From Oceanisphaera pacifica (lineage in GTDB: Bacteria > Pseudomonadota > Gammaproteobacteria > Enterobacterales > Aeromonadaceae): a DNA stretch of 64,000 nt. Under the pieces are notes generated by a model. That model searched no databases and was not told where the DNA came from. It saw only the letters and a list, made by a program, of their open reading frames with translations. The position numbers and the translations under genes are program-made. This document shows, piece after piece, positions 24,670 to 34,384 of the stretch; positions within the stretch are counted from its first letter, which is position 1; each line of letters starts with the position of its first letter. The stretch is from positions 22,960 to 86,959 of the forward strand of contig NZ_JAGDFX010000017.1 of assembly GCF_017498065.1 (NCBI RefSeq). Reading direction: 5' to 3'.

Positions 24670-26103
24670 CTAGGAGCTACAAGAAATTTCTAAGTCGCTG
24701 GCCCAGTCGGGAGCCGGCATGGCGTAGGCATTAAATTCGGGCTGCTCATCAAAAGGATTCGCCAGCAATCTTAATAAGGTATCCGCTTCAGCCATGTCGC
24801 CCTGCTCTGCTTGATCTATCGCCTGCTGCGCCAAATGATTACGCAAAATATACTTAGGGTTAACGGCATTCATTTGTGCTGCTTTATCGGCTTGCGTACG
24901 GTTTTCTTGTGCTAATCGCGCCTGATAACGCACAAACCACGGTTGCCACGCTTCCACATCATTGACCAGCGTTAATAACTCAGTCGGTATCGCAGCCGAG
25001 GGAGTCAATTCGGCCAAACGACGGAACCAGCAGGTGTAATCCACTTGTTGCGCCTTCATTAACGCAAACATATCGCGAAATAACGCCGGATCCTCATCTT
25101 GCCACTGCAATAAACCCAATTTTTGGCGCATGCCCTCAGAATATGCCGTCATTAACCGCTGCTCGTAGCCACCCAGCGCTTGCTGCAACGCATCCATTTC
25201 AATGACCCCAGACAAAGCTTGTGCCAAACGCTGCAAGTTCCAATAGCCCACTGCGGGTTGTTGATCGTAAGCATAGCGTCCGGTGTGGTCAGAATGATTA
25301 CAAATATGATCAGGGTTATAAGCATCTAAAAAGCCGTAGGGGCCATAATCAAGCGTAAGCCCCAGCATCGACATATTATCGGTATTCAGCACCCCATGAC
25401 AAAAGCCCACCAGCTGCCACTGGGCAATTAAGGTGGCCGTTTTTTCAACAACGCGTGCAAACAAGCTGGCATAGCCTGTCGCATCTTTTGTTAAATCTGG
25501 CCATTGGGTATCAATTAAATAATTCAGTAAGGTAGGAATACATTCAGGCTGACCACTGTAATAAAAGAACTCAAAGTGACCAAACCGTAAGTGGCTATGC
25601 GCCGCTCGCAGCAAACCCGCACCCGATTCAACCTGCTCACGATATACCGGCTCTTGGCTCCCCACTAACGCTAACGCTCGCGTGGTCGCAATGCCCAAAT
25701 GATGCATGGCTTCTGATGCCAAATACTCGCGTAATGAGGAGCGCAATACGGCTCGACCATCACCGAAGCGTGAATAAGGGGTTTTACCCGCACCTTTTAA
25801 GTGTAAATCCCAACGCTGATTATCAGGGGCAATCACCTCAGCCAATAACATGGCACGGCCGTCACCTAGCTGTGGGCTAAAACCACCAAATTGATGGCCC
25901 GCATACACTTGAGCAAACGGTTGCATACCCGTCACTAGCTGCAGGCCCGCAGTCATGTCTCGCCACTGCGCCTCAGACAAGGCCATGCCTAACTCATCGG
26001 CTAAATCTCGATTTAATAACAGTAACCTAGGCGAGCGCAACGGCGCTGGGGTAACTAAGGTGCCCGCCCAATCAAACTGGGCGTATTGGTTATCCATGCG
26101 CAT
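24670..26103 (-). CDS. selO: protein adenylyltransferase SelO (YdiU)
   Basis: This 477-residue pseudokinase-fold enzyme transfers AMP from ATP to Ser, Thr or Tyr residues. Visible features are YAGHQFGGFSPQLGDGRA near residues 67-84, the KGAGKTPYSRFGDGRAVLRS nucleotide segment, and the GVLNTDNMSMLGLTLDYGPYG metal/active-site region. It ends in CSS, the position occupied by selenocysteine in eukaryotic homologues and Cys in bacteria. GAGGAC precedes the ATG. It probably acts in redox stress, as described for E. coli. Confidence 0.93.
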   Translation of the reverse strand: MRMDNQYAQFDWAGTLVTPAPLRSPRLLLLNRDLADELGMALSEAQWRDMTAGLQLVTGMQPFAQVYAGHQFGGFSPQLGDGRAMLLAEVIAPDNQRWDLHLKGAGKTPYSRFGDGRAVLRSSLREYLASEAMHHLGIATTRALALVGSQEPVYREQVESGAGLLRAAHSHLRFGHFEFFYYSGQPECIPTLLNYLIDTQWPDLTKDATGYASLFARVVEKTATLIAQWQLVGFCHGVLNTDNMSMLGLTLDYGPYGFLDAYNPDHICNHSDHTGRYAYDQQPAVGYWNLQRLAQALSGVIEMDALQQALGGYEQRLMTAYSEGMRQKLGLLQWQDEDPALFRDMFALMKAQQVDYTCWFRRLAELTPSAAIPTELLTLVNDVEAWQPWFVRYQARLAQENRTQADKAAQMNAVNPKYILRNHLAQQAIDQAEQGDMAEADTLLRLLANPFDEQPEFNAYAMPAPDWASDLEISCSS

Positions 26104-26259
26104 GTTTCTGTCCTCTTAAGGTTAAACTTTGTTTAATGTTACTTTTAACTTCTTTTATACTGCCGCACATTGCATAACGAAGGCGAATAAAGCAATACAA
26201 AGCCATCAGCCAACATCATGCAAAAGCCATGTAATGAGAAAAATAATAACGGAGTTGTC

Positions 26260-26559
26260 ATGAAAACACGAATTGCTGCCATTGCAGCCTTAGCCCTACT
26301 TAGCGCCCCTGCTTTTGCTGATGGTAACCCAGACGCCGGTAAGGCAAAGTCTGCCGTATGTGCTGCTTGCCATGGCCCAGAGGGGATATCTTCTATGGAT
26401 ATTTATCCTAACTTAGCCGGTCAAAAGGAAGGTTATTTGGTGAGCCAATTACAGCACTTTCGTGACGGCGAGCGCAACAACGCCATTATGGCCCCCATGG
26501 CAAAGCCCTTATCAGACGATGACATTGCCGACCTGGCTGCCTATTACGCCAGCCTTTAA
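26260..26559 (+). CDS. small periplasmic cytochrome c (c4/c553 type)
   Basis: This 99-residue protein starts with a signal peptide ([20 protein letters not shown]), followed by a single class I cytochrome domain. Heme attachment is CAACH near residue 37, the axial Met is in MAPMAKPLS and the C-terminal helix is [17 protein letters not shown] lies before the ATG; a longer in-frame reading adds 14 residues without signal character. It probably shuttles electrons in the periplasm. It has no obvious operon partner and is convergent with recQ. Confidence 0.9.
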   Translation: MKTRIAAIAALALLSAPAFADGNPDAGKAKSAVCAACHGPEGISSMDIYPNLAGQKEGYLVSQLQHFRDGERNNAIMAPMAKPLSDDDIADLAAYYASL

Positions 26560-26568
26560 GATCCGCTG

Positions 26569-26736
26569 CAAGCCGTCAGCGGTAAGCGTTCAGCTAACAG
26601 AAGAACAACACAGTGCCGAATGCCGATGCTATGAAGACAACACCGACCAACAGGTTCGGCGCTTTCCTTAAGCTCGGCGCTCGGCATTGAATTTATTGTT
26701 TGTCTGACAGCTGAAAGCTTAAAGCTGACGGCTTTT
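26569..26736. repeat. dispersed repeat, family 2, nested inverted-repeat element
   Basis: The outer arms (AAGCCGTCAGCGGTAAGC with TTCAGCTAACAG, and the inverted copy CTGACAGCTGAAAGCTTAAA with GCTGACGGCTT) enclose a second inverted pair, TGCCGAATGCCGA and TCGGCGCTCGGCA. The element fills the gap between the cytochrome gene and the recQ stop codon and could fold into a cruciform. Confidence 0.6.
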
Positions 26737-26739
26737 TTA

Positions 26740-28569
26740 TCAGTCTTGCTGGCGCAATAGCGTAATAAAAGCGCTGCCGTAACGGGCCAGCTTAGTGGCG
26801 CCAATGCCATTAATTCTTAGCAGTTCGGCTTCAGTTTTAGGGCGATAACGTGCCAGCTCAGTTAGTGTTGCATCACTAAACACCACATAAGGCGGCACGT
26901 CTGCTTCATCGGCCAGTTGTTTGCGTAACTGGCGCAGTTCTTGAAATAGCGCTTTGTCTTCGGGGCGGGATAATGCCGCCTCCCCTTTGTCTTTTTGTTT
27001 TACTCGTACTACCAGTCGCGGCTCAGCCAGTTCTAATGAGACTTGGCCTCGTAGTACGGGTCTGGCGGCTTCGGTGAGTTGTAACACCATATTGCGGGTA
27101 ATATTTTGGCTCAGTAAGCCTGAGTGAATAAGCTGGCGGATCACACTCACCCAATGCTCTTGGCTGTTATCTTTACCAATACCATAGGTTGAGAGCTTAT
27201 CGTGACCGTATTCGCGAATACGTTGCGTATCAGCCCCACGCAGCACTTCAACCACATAAATAACACCAAAGTTTTGCCCTACTCGATACACACATGAGAG
27301 GGCTTTTTGTGCATCTTGAGTGCCGTCGTAACGGGTAGGAGGATCTAGGCAAATATCACAGTTACCACAAGGCTCGCGCTGATATTCGCCAAAGTAATTA
27401 AGCAATACCTGACGCCGGCAGGTTAACGACTCAGCAAAGGCGGCCATCACATTTAATTTATATAGCTCAACCTGCACTTGCTGCGCATTTTCGCTCTTTT
27501 CTAATAAACGACGTACCCGGCCAACATCGCCAGGATCATATAAAAGTAGCGCTTCTGCGGGCAGACCATCGCGGCCGCCGCGGCCGGTTTCTTGATAATA
27601 AGACTCGATATTTTTCGGAATATCAAAATGCACCACATAGCGCACATTAGGCTTATCAATCCCCATACCAAAGGCCACTGTGGCCACCACTATATCGAGG
27701 TCGTCACGAATAAAGCGCTCTTGCACCGATTGACGAACCTCAAGCGGCAAGCCCGCATGATAGCTGGCGGCTTTGTGGCCACGAGCGATTAAGCGCTCGG
27801 CCATCTCTTCAACGCGTTTGCGGCTCGAGCAATAGACAATGCCGCACAGGCCTTGCTGTTCAGACACATAACGCAGTAGTTGATCGGCGCCTTTAAATTT
27901 TTCCACCAAGGTATAGCGAATATTAGGGCGGTCGAAGCTGGCGATATGAATCAGCGGGTCGGTGAGATTTAACCGATTCAGCATATCTTGCTGCGTGGCT
28001 TCATCGGCGGTGGCGGTCAGCGCCATCACCGGAATATGGGGAAACCACTGTTTTAAGCGACCCAACAAGGCATATTCAGGGCGAAAGTCATGGCCCCACT
28101 GCGAGATACAATGCGCTTCGTCTATGGCAAATAAGCCCAGTTCCAGCTCGCCGAGGCGCTCCATAAACTCATGCTGTAATAAGCGCTCTGGCGACACATA
28201 CACCAACTTCACTTCACCACGGCGCATAGCGGTAAAATGGCGATGCATGACTTCGCGACTCAGCGAGCTATTAATATACACAGCCGCCACACCGTTCGCC
28301 ACCAAGGTATCTACCTGATCTTTCATTAAAGAAATCAGCGGCGATACCACTATGGTCAGGCCTGGGCGCAGTAGGGCAGGAATTTGATAACAGATGGACT
28401 TACCACCACCTGTTGGCTTAATAACGAGTGCATCGCGCCCAGCAATGGCGGAGTCGATGATCTCTTGCTGGCCATCACGAAAGCTCTGATAGCCAAACAC
28501 CTGCTGCAACACCGCCAACGGCGTGTCGGGGATGGGAGCGGGATCAGCGTGTTCGATTAAAGAGGTCAT
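26740..28569 (-). CDS. recQ: ATP-dependent DNA helicase RecQ
   Basis: This 609-residue helicase matches the E. coli length. Walker A is TGGGKSICYQIPAL, the DEAH box is FAIDEAHCISQWGHDF, and helicase motif VI is YYQETGRGGRDG. A zinc cluster follows (CRRQVLLNYFGEYQREPCGN with CDIC). The RQC winged helix and a C-terminal HRDC domain (VVFSDATLTELARYRP) complete the set. The start giving MTSLIEHAD is preferred, as the 18 upstream residues are not family-like. It acts in recombination and fork repair. Confidence 0.95.
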   Translation of the reverse strand: MTSLIEHADPAPIPDTPLAVLQQVFGYQSFRDGQQEIIDSAIAGRDALVIKPTGGGKSICYQIPALLRPGLTIVVSPLISLMKDQVDTLVANGVAAVYINSSLSREVMHRHFTAMRRGEVKLVYVSPERLLQHEFMERLGELELGLFAIDEAHCISQWGHDFRPEYALLGRLKQWFPHIPVMALTATADEATQQDMLNRLNLTDPLIHIASFDRPNIRYTLVEKFKGADQLLRYVSEQQGLCGIVYCSSRKRVEEMAERLIARGHKAASYHAGLPLEVRQSVQERFIRDDLDIVVATVAFGMGIDKPNVRYVVHFDIPKNIESYYQETGRGGRDGLPAEALLLYDPGDVGRVRRLLEKSENAQQVQVELYKLNVMAAFAESLTCRRQVLLNYFGEYQREPCGNCDICLDPPTRYDGTQDAQKALSCVYRVGQNFGVIYVVEVLRGADTQRIREYGHDKLSTYGIGKDNSQEHWVSVIRQLIHSGLLSQNITRNMVLQLTEAARPVLRGQVSLELAEPRLVVRVKQKDKGEAALSRPEDKALFQELRQLRKQLADEADVPPYVVFSDATLTELARYRPKTEAELLRINGIGATKLARYGSAFITLLRQQD

Positions 28570-28706
28570 GTCAGCCTGCAAGATAAAAGCGGGTAAGTAT
28601 TGTAAAGCAGGGGGGGCAAACAATGAAGCTCACCGCGCCCATCGCTTATAAGCTTAGCCTGTATCGCATTTTGTTTTGCACAACTTAAGCTAGTCAATAT
28701 AGGCCA

Positions 28707-28808
28707 ATGCTCGTCACCTTCGCGCTGATCTGGTGCTCTACAGCTGGGATGGCATTAAATAGCGCAAAAAAGCAGTGGTATGCCAAACGCCTTAAACTCT
28801 ACCTTTAA
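28707..28808 (+). CDS. possible 33-residue membrane mini-protein
   Basis: The frame MLVTFALIWCSTAGMALNSA, followed by KKQWYAKRLKLYL, has a hydrophobic N-terminal half and a basic C-terminus, as in single-pass small proteins. It lies between divergent recQ and uvrD termini and ends just before a terminator. No good ribosome site precedes it (only AGGCC directly upstream). The rest of the 28624-28894 gap shows nothing else. It may be chance. Confidence 0.25.
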   Translation: MLVTFALIWCSTAGMALNSAKKQWYAKRLKLYL

Positions 28809-28810
28809 TA

Positions 28811-28843
28811 AAAAAGCACCGAGTTTCAGGCTTGGTGCTTTTT
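28811..28843. terminator. intrinsic terminator after uvrD (bidirectional)
   Basis: AAAAAGCACC and GGTGCTTTTT form the outer arms, with a further GAG/CTT extension of the stem. T runs occur on both sides, so it can end uvrD transcripts on the minus strand and anything reading rightward. Confidence 0.8.
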
Positions 28844-28894
28844 CGCTTGGTGTTAATTTTTCTTATATCTGACCGCTGAGAGCTTACCGCTTTC

Positions 28895-31063
28895 TTACAA
28901 AGCCTCTAATCGCGCGTAAGCGGTGACCAGCCATTTGCTGCCGCTGCCCTCAAAGTTAACTTGCACGCGGCTATGATTGCCGGCGCCCTCAAAGTTTAAC
29001 ACTATGCCTTCACCAAATTTGGGATGGGTGACGCGCTGACCTAGCTTAAAGCCGGTTTCATTAAAGGTGTCTTGTACCCGATCTTGGCTAAAGCGGCCAT
29101 TGGGCATGGCACGGCTCACCGTGGCCTTAAGGCGCACTTCATCTAAGCAATCATTGGGCAGCTCTTTTATAAAGCGGCTGGGGCGATGAAACATTTCTTT
29201 GCCGTATAAACGACGCGTTTCGGCGTGGCTAATATAGAGTTTGCTCATGGCACGGGTAATGCCCACATAAGCCAAGCGGCGCTCTTCTTCTAGGCGCTGA
29301 CTTTCTTCTGCCGACTGTTGGCTAGGGAACATGCCCTCTTCTACCCCCACCATAAACACCAGCGGAAACTCTAGGCCCTTGGCCGAGTGCAAGGTCATCA
29401 ATTGCACCGCATCGGTAAATTTATCGGCCTGACCTTCACCGGCCTCCAGTGCTGCATGAGATAAAAACGCGGACAGCAGCGACATATCGTCATCTTCTGC
29501 AGGCGTAAACTGGCGCGTGGCACTGACTAGCTCTTCTAAATTTTCTACTCGAGCTTGAGCTTTTTCGCCACGTTCAGCTTGATACATGGCTTTTAACCCT
29601 GAGGTTTCAATCACCCGATCAGTTTGCACATGCAAAGGGAGCTCTCGAGTATCATCTTCGAGTTGATTAATGAGTGCTAAAAAGCGGCTTACCGCAGAAG
29701 CTGCACGGCCGGCCAGTATTTTTTCTTCTACTAGTCGCCACGCTGCTTGCCACAGGGTTAGCTCGCGCTCTTTGGCCGCATCGCGTATTAAGCCCAAGGT
29801 ACGCTCACCTATGCCTCGGGTAGGAGTATTAACCACTCGCTCAAAGGCGGCTTCGTCATCACGATTATTCATCAGTCGTAAATAGGCCAGCGCATCTTTA
29901 ATTTCTTGGCGCTCAAAAAAGCGCAAGCCGCCGTAAATTCGATAAGGCAACTGCGCCTGAATCAAAGATTCTTCTAATACTCGTGATTGGGCGTTATTAC
30001 GATACAAAATGGCCGCTTCGCTTAACGCATTGCCTTGGTTATGCCATTGCTTAATGCGCTCAACAACAAAACGAGATTCATCCACTTCGTTAAAGGCGGC
30101 ATATACAGAGATGGGCTCACCGGCTTCATCTTGAGTCCACAACTCTTTGCCCATGCGCTCGGCATTATTGGCAATTAAAGTATTGGCAGCTTTTAAAATG
30201 GTGCTGGTCGAGCGATAGTTTTGCTCGAGGCGGATGGTTTCTGAACCCGGAAAGTCTTGTAAAAAGCGGGCGATATTTTCAACTTTAGCGCCGCGCCAGC
30301 CGTAAATAGACTGATCATCATCGCCCACTATCATCACTCTGGCCTGAGTGCCCGCCAGCATCTGTAACCACGCATATTGAATGCTGTTGGTATCTTGAAA
30401 CTCATCCACCAAAATATGGCGAAAACGGTCTTGATAGTGCGCCAAAATATGCGGTTTATGAAGCCATAACTCATGGGCGCGCAATAACAGCTCGGCAAAA
30501 TCTACAAGACCCGCACGGTCGCAAGTATCTTGATATACCTGATAAATACGCTGATAAGTTTGCTGTACGGGATCGTGCAATATTTGAATATCTTTAGGCC
30601 TTAGACCTTCATCTTTGCGGGCATTAATAAAACCGGAGGCTTGGCGCACCGGCCACTGCTTTTCATCCAAATTCATGCCTTTTAGAATACGACGCAGCAA
30701 GCGCTTTTGATCGTCTGAGTCAAGAATTTGAAAGTCTTGGGGCAGCTTGGCATCTAAATGATGAGCGCGTAATAAACGATGAGCTAAGCCGTGAAAGGTA
30801 CCCAACCATAAGCCAAATAAGCGCCCGCCCAGTAACTCTTCTACCCGGCCACGCATTTCTGATGAAGCTTTATTGGTAAAGGTTACTGCCAAAATCGCCG
30901 AGGCAGGTACTTGCTCGACTCGCATTAACCAGGCGATACGATGTACCAGCACCCGGGTTTTGCCACTGCCGGCACCGGCCAGCACCAACATATTTTGTGC
31001 TGGGGCGGCCACCGCTTCCCGTTGCTCGTCGTTCATGCCGTCAAGCAGGCTGGATACATCCAT
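28895..31063 (-). CDS. uvrD: DNA helicase II
   Basis: This 722-residue superfamily 1 helicase acts in mismatch and nucleotide excision repair. Walker A is AGAGSGKTRVLVHRI near residues 30-44, motif II lies in FRHILVDEFQDTNSIQY, motif III in GDDDQSIYGWRGA, and later motifs in TLHSAKGLEFPLVFMVG and EERRLAYVGITRA. The C-terminal Tudor-like segment ITHPKFGEGIVLN form (VTHPKFGEGIVLNFEG) is present. CAGGAG precedes the ATG. It is followed by the xerC-side genes in the E. coli order cyaY...xerC-yigB-uvrD. Confidence 0.96.
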   Translation of the reverse strand: MDVSSLLDGMNDEQREAVAAPAQNMLVLAGAGSGKTRVLVHRIAWLMRVEQVPASAILAVTFTNKASSEMRGRVEELLGGRLFGLWLGTFHGLAHRLLRAHHLDAKLPQDFQILDSDDQKRLLRRILKGMNLDEKQWPVRQASGFINARKDEGLRPKDIQILHDPVQQTYQRIYQVYQDTCDRAGLVDFAELLLRAHELWLHKPHILAHYQDRFRHILVDEFQDTNSIQYAWLQMLAGTQARVMIVGDDDQSIYGWRGAKVENIARFLQDFPGSETIRLEQNYRSTSTILKAANTLIANNAERMGKELWTQDEAGEPISVYAAFNEVDESRFVVERIKQWHNQGNALSEAAILYRNNAQSRVLEESLIQAQLPYRIYGGLRFFERQEIKDALAYLRLMNNRDDEAAFERVVNTPTRGIGERTLGLIRDAAKERELTLWQAAWRLVEEKILAGRAASAVSRFLALINQLEDDTRELPLHVQTDRVIETSGLKAMYQAERGEKAQARVENLEELVSATRQFTPAEDDDMSLLSAFLSHAALEAGEGQADKFTDAVQLMTLHSAKGLEFPLVFMVGVEEGMFPSQQSAEESQRLEEERRLAYVGITRAMSKLYISHAETRRLYGKEMFHRPSRFIKELPNDCLDEVRLKATVSRAMPNGRFSQDRVQDTFNETGFKLGQRVTHPKFGEGIVLNFEGAGNHSRVQVNFEGSGSKWLVTAYARLEAL

Positions 31064-31097
31064 TACAACTCCTGAGTTTATTTACAGTATTAAGTGA

Positions 31098-31805
31098 TTA
31101 TAGCAGCTCTAGCATTTGCTCCAACCGTGTCAGCTCTACGTGGGGCAAACACTGTAAATCATAGGCTGAGCGGCCTTGGTCATTCAGCCAAATGGCTTGG
31201 CAGCCAGCGTGTACTGCACCCGCTACATCGGTATTAATATGATCGCCAATATGTAGTATTTCAGAGCGTTGCACGCCAGTTTGCTGGGCAAGACTGTTAA
31301 ACATATCGGCAGCGGGCTTCATGCGTCCATCAATACCGGCACGCAATACCGTTTTAAAGTAGGGTGCTAAGGCAGTATTTTCTAGAGGGAGATTCCCATT
31401 GGTGATCACCGCCAACTGATAACGCTGACCCAATTCAGTCAATACTTTATGGCTAGTTTCTGGCACCGTTATTTTACCGCGCTCATTTAAAAAGCCCTGA
31501 TAAAACTCATCCGCCATACTCGCCGCTTCAGCCTCCCCCATGCCCTGCTGACGTAACCCCTCGCTAAGTAGGCGCATACGCAATGCGCTTACATTGTGGC
31601 TAAGTTCGGGCTCAAGCTGCAAAATTTGCCGTTTAATCGCCGCTAAGTTTTCGCCGCTCAACAACGTTGACTCAGGCCTATGATGTTTTAGCGCCTGTAA
31701 CAACCAAGCTTCGGCCGCTACTATTACCGGCACGTTATCGTACAAGGTGTCATCTAAGTCGAAACTAATCACCTTTACTTGTGTTAATCGTTTATAAAAA
31801 CGCAT
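31098..31805 (-). CDS. yigB: HAD-family phosphatase YigB (flavin pathway)
   Basis: This 235-residue haloacid-dehalogenase hydrolase carries the nucleophile motif ISFDLDDTLYDN near residue 14, motif II in LAVITNGNLP, and the Lys/acidic motifs in DGRMKPAADMF and ILHIGDHINTDVAGA. The E. coli counterpart dephosphorylates 5-amino-6-(5-phosphoribitylamino)uracil in riboflavin synthesis. Its position between xerC and uvrD is the conserved one. Confidence 0.9.
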   Translation of the reverse strand: MRFYKRLTQVKVISFDLDDTLYDNVPVIVAAEAWLLQALKHHRPESTLLSGENLAAIKRQILQLEPELSHNVSALRMRLLSEGLRQQGMGEAEAASMADEFYQGFLNERGKITVPETSHKVLTELGQRYQLAVITNGNLPLENTALAPYFKTVLRAGIDGRMKPAADMFNSLAQQTGVQRSEILHIGDHINTDVAGAVHAGCQAIWLNDQGRSAYDLQCLPHVELTRLEQMLELL

Positions 31806-31825
31806 GAAAATCCTTAATACATAAA

Positions 31826-31932
31826 GCGATAAGCCATCAGCTTTCAGCTGTCAGTTAAGGGCAATATCACAAACATTCAGCTACACCGAACTAATCTTTA
31901 GCTGACAGCTTACGGCTGAAAGCTGACAGCTA
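31826..31932. repeat. dispersed repeat, family 2, inverted pair between xerC and yigB
   Basis: AAGCCATCAGCTTTCAGCTG plus TCAG and the inverted GCTGACAGCTTACGGCTGAA plus AGCTGACAGC flank about 45 bases. The xerC stop codon (TAG) lies inside the right arm. Here the element separates two genes that usually overlap or abut. Confidence 0.6.
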
Positions 31933-32856
31933 GCTTTTGTCGCGTTTCGCTCTGGGGTGTGCGTTGTCGTAGGCGTTGGCGAGATGTTGAAAGTCTAGGT
32001 GAGTATAAATTTGGGTGGTGGCTAAATCGGCATGACCGAGTAATTCTTGCACCGCGCGTAAGTCGCCGCTGGATTCCAACATATGGGTGGCAAATGAATG
32101 GCGTAACTTGTGGGGGTGGATATGGCTGGATAACGACTGTTTACCGCCCCACTCGGCCATGCGTAATTGCACACTACGGTGGCTAATGCGCCGCTGGCGT
32201 TGACTCACAAATAAGGCAAACTCTTCACCACCAGCCAAAGTTGGCCGTACAGCCAGCCACTTATGCAGCCACTCTAATGCCATGCGCCCCACGGGTAAAA
32301 TACGCTCTTTATTACCTTTACCTATTACTCGTACTTGACGTTCTGCAAACTGAATATCACCCACATTTAAGTCGACAAGTTCGGCCAAACGTAAGCCCGA
32401 TGAATACATTAGCTCCATAATAGCGCGATCGCGCACCGCTAATGGGTCTGACTCATCCATATTCATCAGCTGATGCAGCTCATCAACGTCGAGATTTTTT
32501 GGTAATGGCCGACCTTGCTTAGGTGCACTCACGCCGCGAGCCGGGTTGGCTTGTAATTGACCTTGTAAGATCAACCAATCACAAAAGCTGCGTAACGCGC
32601 TAAGCTTAGTGGCAATAGAGCGCGGCGATAAGCCTTTTTTATGCATACGCGTGGCAATACCACGCACATGATTAACGGTTAGCGCCGGCCAAGCTGTGAG
32701 CGAGAGTTCACTCAGTTGCTCGGCCATATCATTTAAGTTACGGCCATAAGCGCTGCGAGTATTAACGCTTAATTGCCGCTCTACTCGCAGATATTCCAAA
32801 AAGCGCTCAATCACGCTCACCAGCTCGTCTTTAGCTCCCCTCGCCTCTTTAGTCAC
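31930..32856 (-). CDS. xerC: tyrosine recombinase XerC
   Basis: This recombinase of about 308 residues works with XerD to resolve chromosome dimers at dif. The SAM-like N-terminal domain ([21 protein letters not shown]) precedes the catalytic domain. Active-site residues are visible: Arg in [10 protein letters not shown], His-x-x-Arg in [13 protein letters not shown], His in [11 protein letters not shown] and the nucleophile Tyr in IYTHLD. I placed the start at a GTG seven bases after AGGAG; a TTG six codons upstream is also open. The start overlaps the end of the DUF484 gene. Confidence 0.93.
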   Translation of the reverse strand: MTKEARGAKDELVSVIERFLEYLRVERQLSVNTRSAYGRNLNDMAEQLSELSLTAWPALTVNHVRGIATRMHKKGLSPRSIATKLSALRSFCDWLILQGQLQANPARGVSAPKQGRPLPKNLDVDELHQLMNMDESDPLAVRDRAIMELMYSSGLRLAELVDLNVGDIQFAERQVRVIGKGNKERILPVGRMALEWLHKWLAVRPTLAGGEEFALFVSQRQRRISHRSVQLRMAEWGGKQSLSSHIHPHKLRHSFATHMLESSGDLRAVQELLGHADLATTQIYTHLDFQHLANAYDNAHPRAKRDKS

Positions 32857-33550
32857 CACTGGGCTCCTGTGCAATAAGTTTGGGAAGTATCTGCGCCAGC
32901 ACCTCAGCTAACTGGTTAATGAGTAAGGTGTCCATGCCGGTTCCATAATGGCCACCATCGGCACTGCCAAAAGCCAGCAAGCCCATTTCGCCATGATGCC
33001 CAATACGAATAAGCGCACAAGAATTGACGAGTGAGTCTTGAAATAAGCGCCGCTTTTCTTCTTTACCCAGTCGCCCTAAATACACCATTTGGCTGCTCAT
33101 ACGCTCTTGATATAAACGCGCTAACGGCTCACTGGCGGTTTTATCAGCCTGCACAAAGGTACGCGCATCTAAAATAAGACGTACGGCAGGCACCCGCAGC
33201 TTATCTTGCAGTGTACGACGAATATATGACTCAAGCTCAGTAACGCTGGTGCATTTAAATAACTGCGGTATCAAGTCCATATAGACTCGAAAAATACGCT
33301 CGTTATCACTGGCCACCGTCATTAGCTCTGTGATGTCATCTTCTAACTCATAAATGCGCAGCCGCTGTTGTTCTAACTTAGCTTCAACTAACGACAAACT
33401 GCCCCTTTGTGCATGAGGCAGGCGTAGTTGTCTAAGTAGGCTTGGGTTGCGTGCAAAAAAATGCGGTTCATCCTGTAAATATTCAGCAATGGTTGCATCA
33501 TCTAGCGCTACCGCCTCATTCGGGCTGATATCGCTTGCTTGTTCGCTCAT
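32849..33550 (-). CDS. DUF484 (YigA-type) protein
   Basis: This 233-residue protein contains [20 protein letters not shown] near its N-terminus, typical of DUF484. A coiled-coil segment ([20 protein letters not shown]) and a GAF-like C-terminal domain follow. The family lies between dapF and xerC in many gammaproteobacteria and its function is unknown. The ATG overlaps the dapF stop (ATGA), so it is translationally coupled. Confidence 0.9.
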   Translation of the reverse strand: MSEQASDISPNEAVALDDATIAEYLQDEPHFFARNPSLLRQLRLPHAQRGSLSLVEAKLEQQRLRIYELEDDITELMTVASDNERIFRVYMDLIPQLFKCTSVTELESYIRRTLQDKLRVPAVRLILDARTFVQADKTASEPLARLYQERMSSQMVYLGRLGKEEKRRLFQDSLVNSCALIRIGHHGEMGLLAFGSADGGHYGTGMDTLLINQLAEVLAQILPKLIAQEPSGD

Positions 33551-34374
33551 AAATTAATGTGTCCGTCATAAACATGTTCAGCCGGCCCCGTCATATACAC
33601 GGGGTTACCTGGTCCTTGCCAAGCAACAATCAGCTCACCACAAGGGAACTTGACGCTCACTCTGTCTGCCAGTTTCCCCCAGATCATACCCATTATTGCT
33701 GCGGCACAGGCGCCTGTGCCATGCGACCGAGTTTCACCTGTACCACGCCCGTGCACCCTGAGTTTAATTTCGCGAGCATTAATAATTTGCATAAAGCCGA
33801 CATTAACGCCAGACGGAAAACGCTCATGATCTTCTAATTCAGGGCCAAGGCTGGCAATGGAGCAGGTATCAATATTGTCCACTTCAATAACACAATGCGG
33901 ATTGCCCAATGACACCACGCCACAAAGTACCGTTTGCAAAGCGGAGGGAACCAAGTAGGTTTTTTCGGCCTTTTGCGCCTTAAAAGGAATTTTCCCTGGC
34001 TCAAACTCTGGCACACCCAGATTGACCGTCACCTTATGATCTTTTTCAAGCTGTAATATGATGCTGCCTTTTTGGGTGCTCATACTAATGCGGTCTCTAT
34101 GAATCAAGCCCTTAGCACGAACAAAACGAGCAATACAGCGCGCCCCATTACCACATTGCTCAGACTCGCTACCATCGGCGTTAAATATACGATAGTGAAA
34201 ATCAAGATCGGGATCATAAGGTGGCTCAACCAGCAATAACTGATCAAAACCAATACCAAAATGACGATCGGCTAATTGCCTAATCACCTCGGGATTAAAG
34301 AATACCTTTTGGGTGACGGCATCGACGACTACAAAGTCATTGCCAAGCCCCTGCATTTTGGAAAATTGGATCAC
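33547..34374 (-). CDS. dapF: diaminopimelate epimerase
   Basis: This 275-residue enzyme interconverts LL- and meso-diaminopimelate for lysine and peptidoglycan synthesis. The two catalytic Cys residues are visible in [14 protein letters not shown] (near residue 73) and [17 protein letters not shown] sequence ([13 protein letters not shown], near residue 217). The start is GTG with GGGGAG upstream, eleven bases after lysA. It is part of lptM-lysA-dapF-DUF484-xerC. Confidence 0.95.
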   Translation of the reverse strand: MIQFSKMQGLGNDFVVVDAVTQKVFFNPEVIRQLADRHFGIGFDQLLLVEPPYDPDLDFHYRIFNADGSESEQCGNGARCIARFVRAKGLIHRDRISMSTQKGSIILQLEKDHKVTVNLGVPEFEPGKIPFKAQKAEKTYLVPSALQTVLCGVVSLGNPHCVIEVDNIDTCSIASLGPELEDHERFPSGVNVGFMQIINAREIKLRVHGRGTGETRSHGTGACAAAIMGMIWGKLADRVSVKFPCGELIVAWQGPGNPVYMTGPAEHVYDGHINL

Positions 34375-34384
34375 AAAGCTCCCC

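Noticed and set aside
31930..32856. xerC as the integrase of the urease segment
   Set aside because: It is in the conserved dapF-DUF484-xerC cluster 12 kb away and is the housekeeping dif recombinase.
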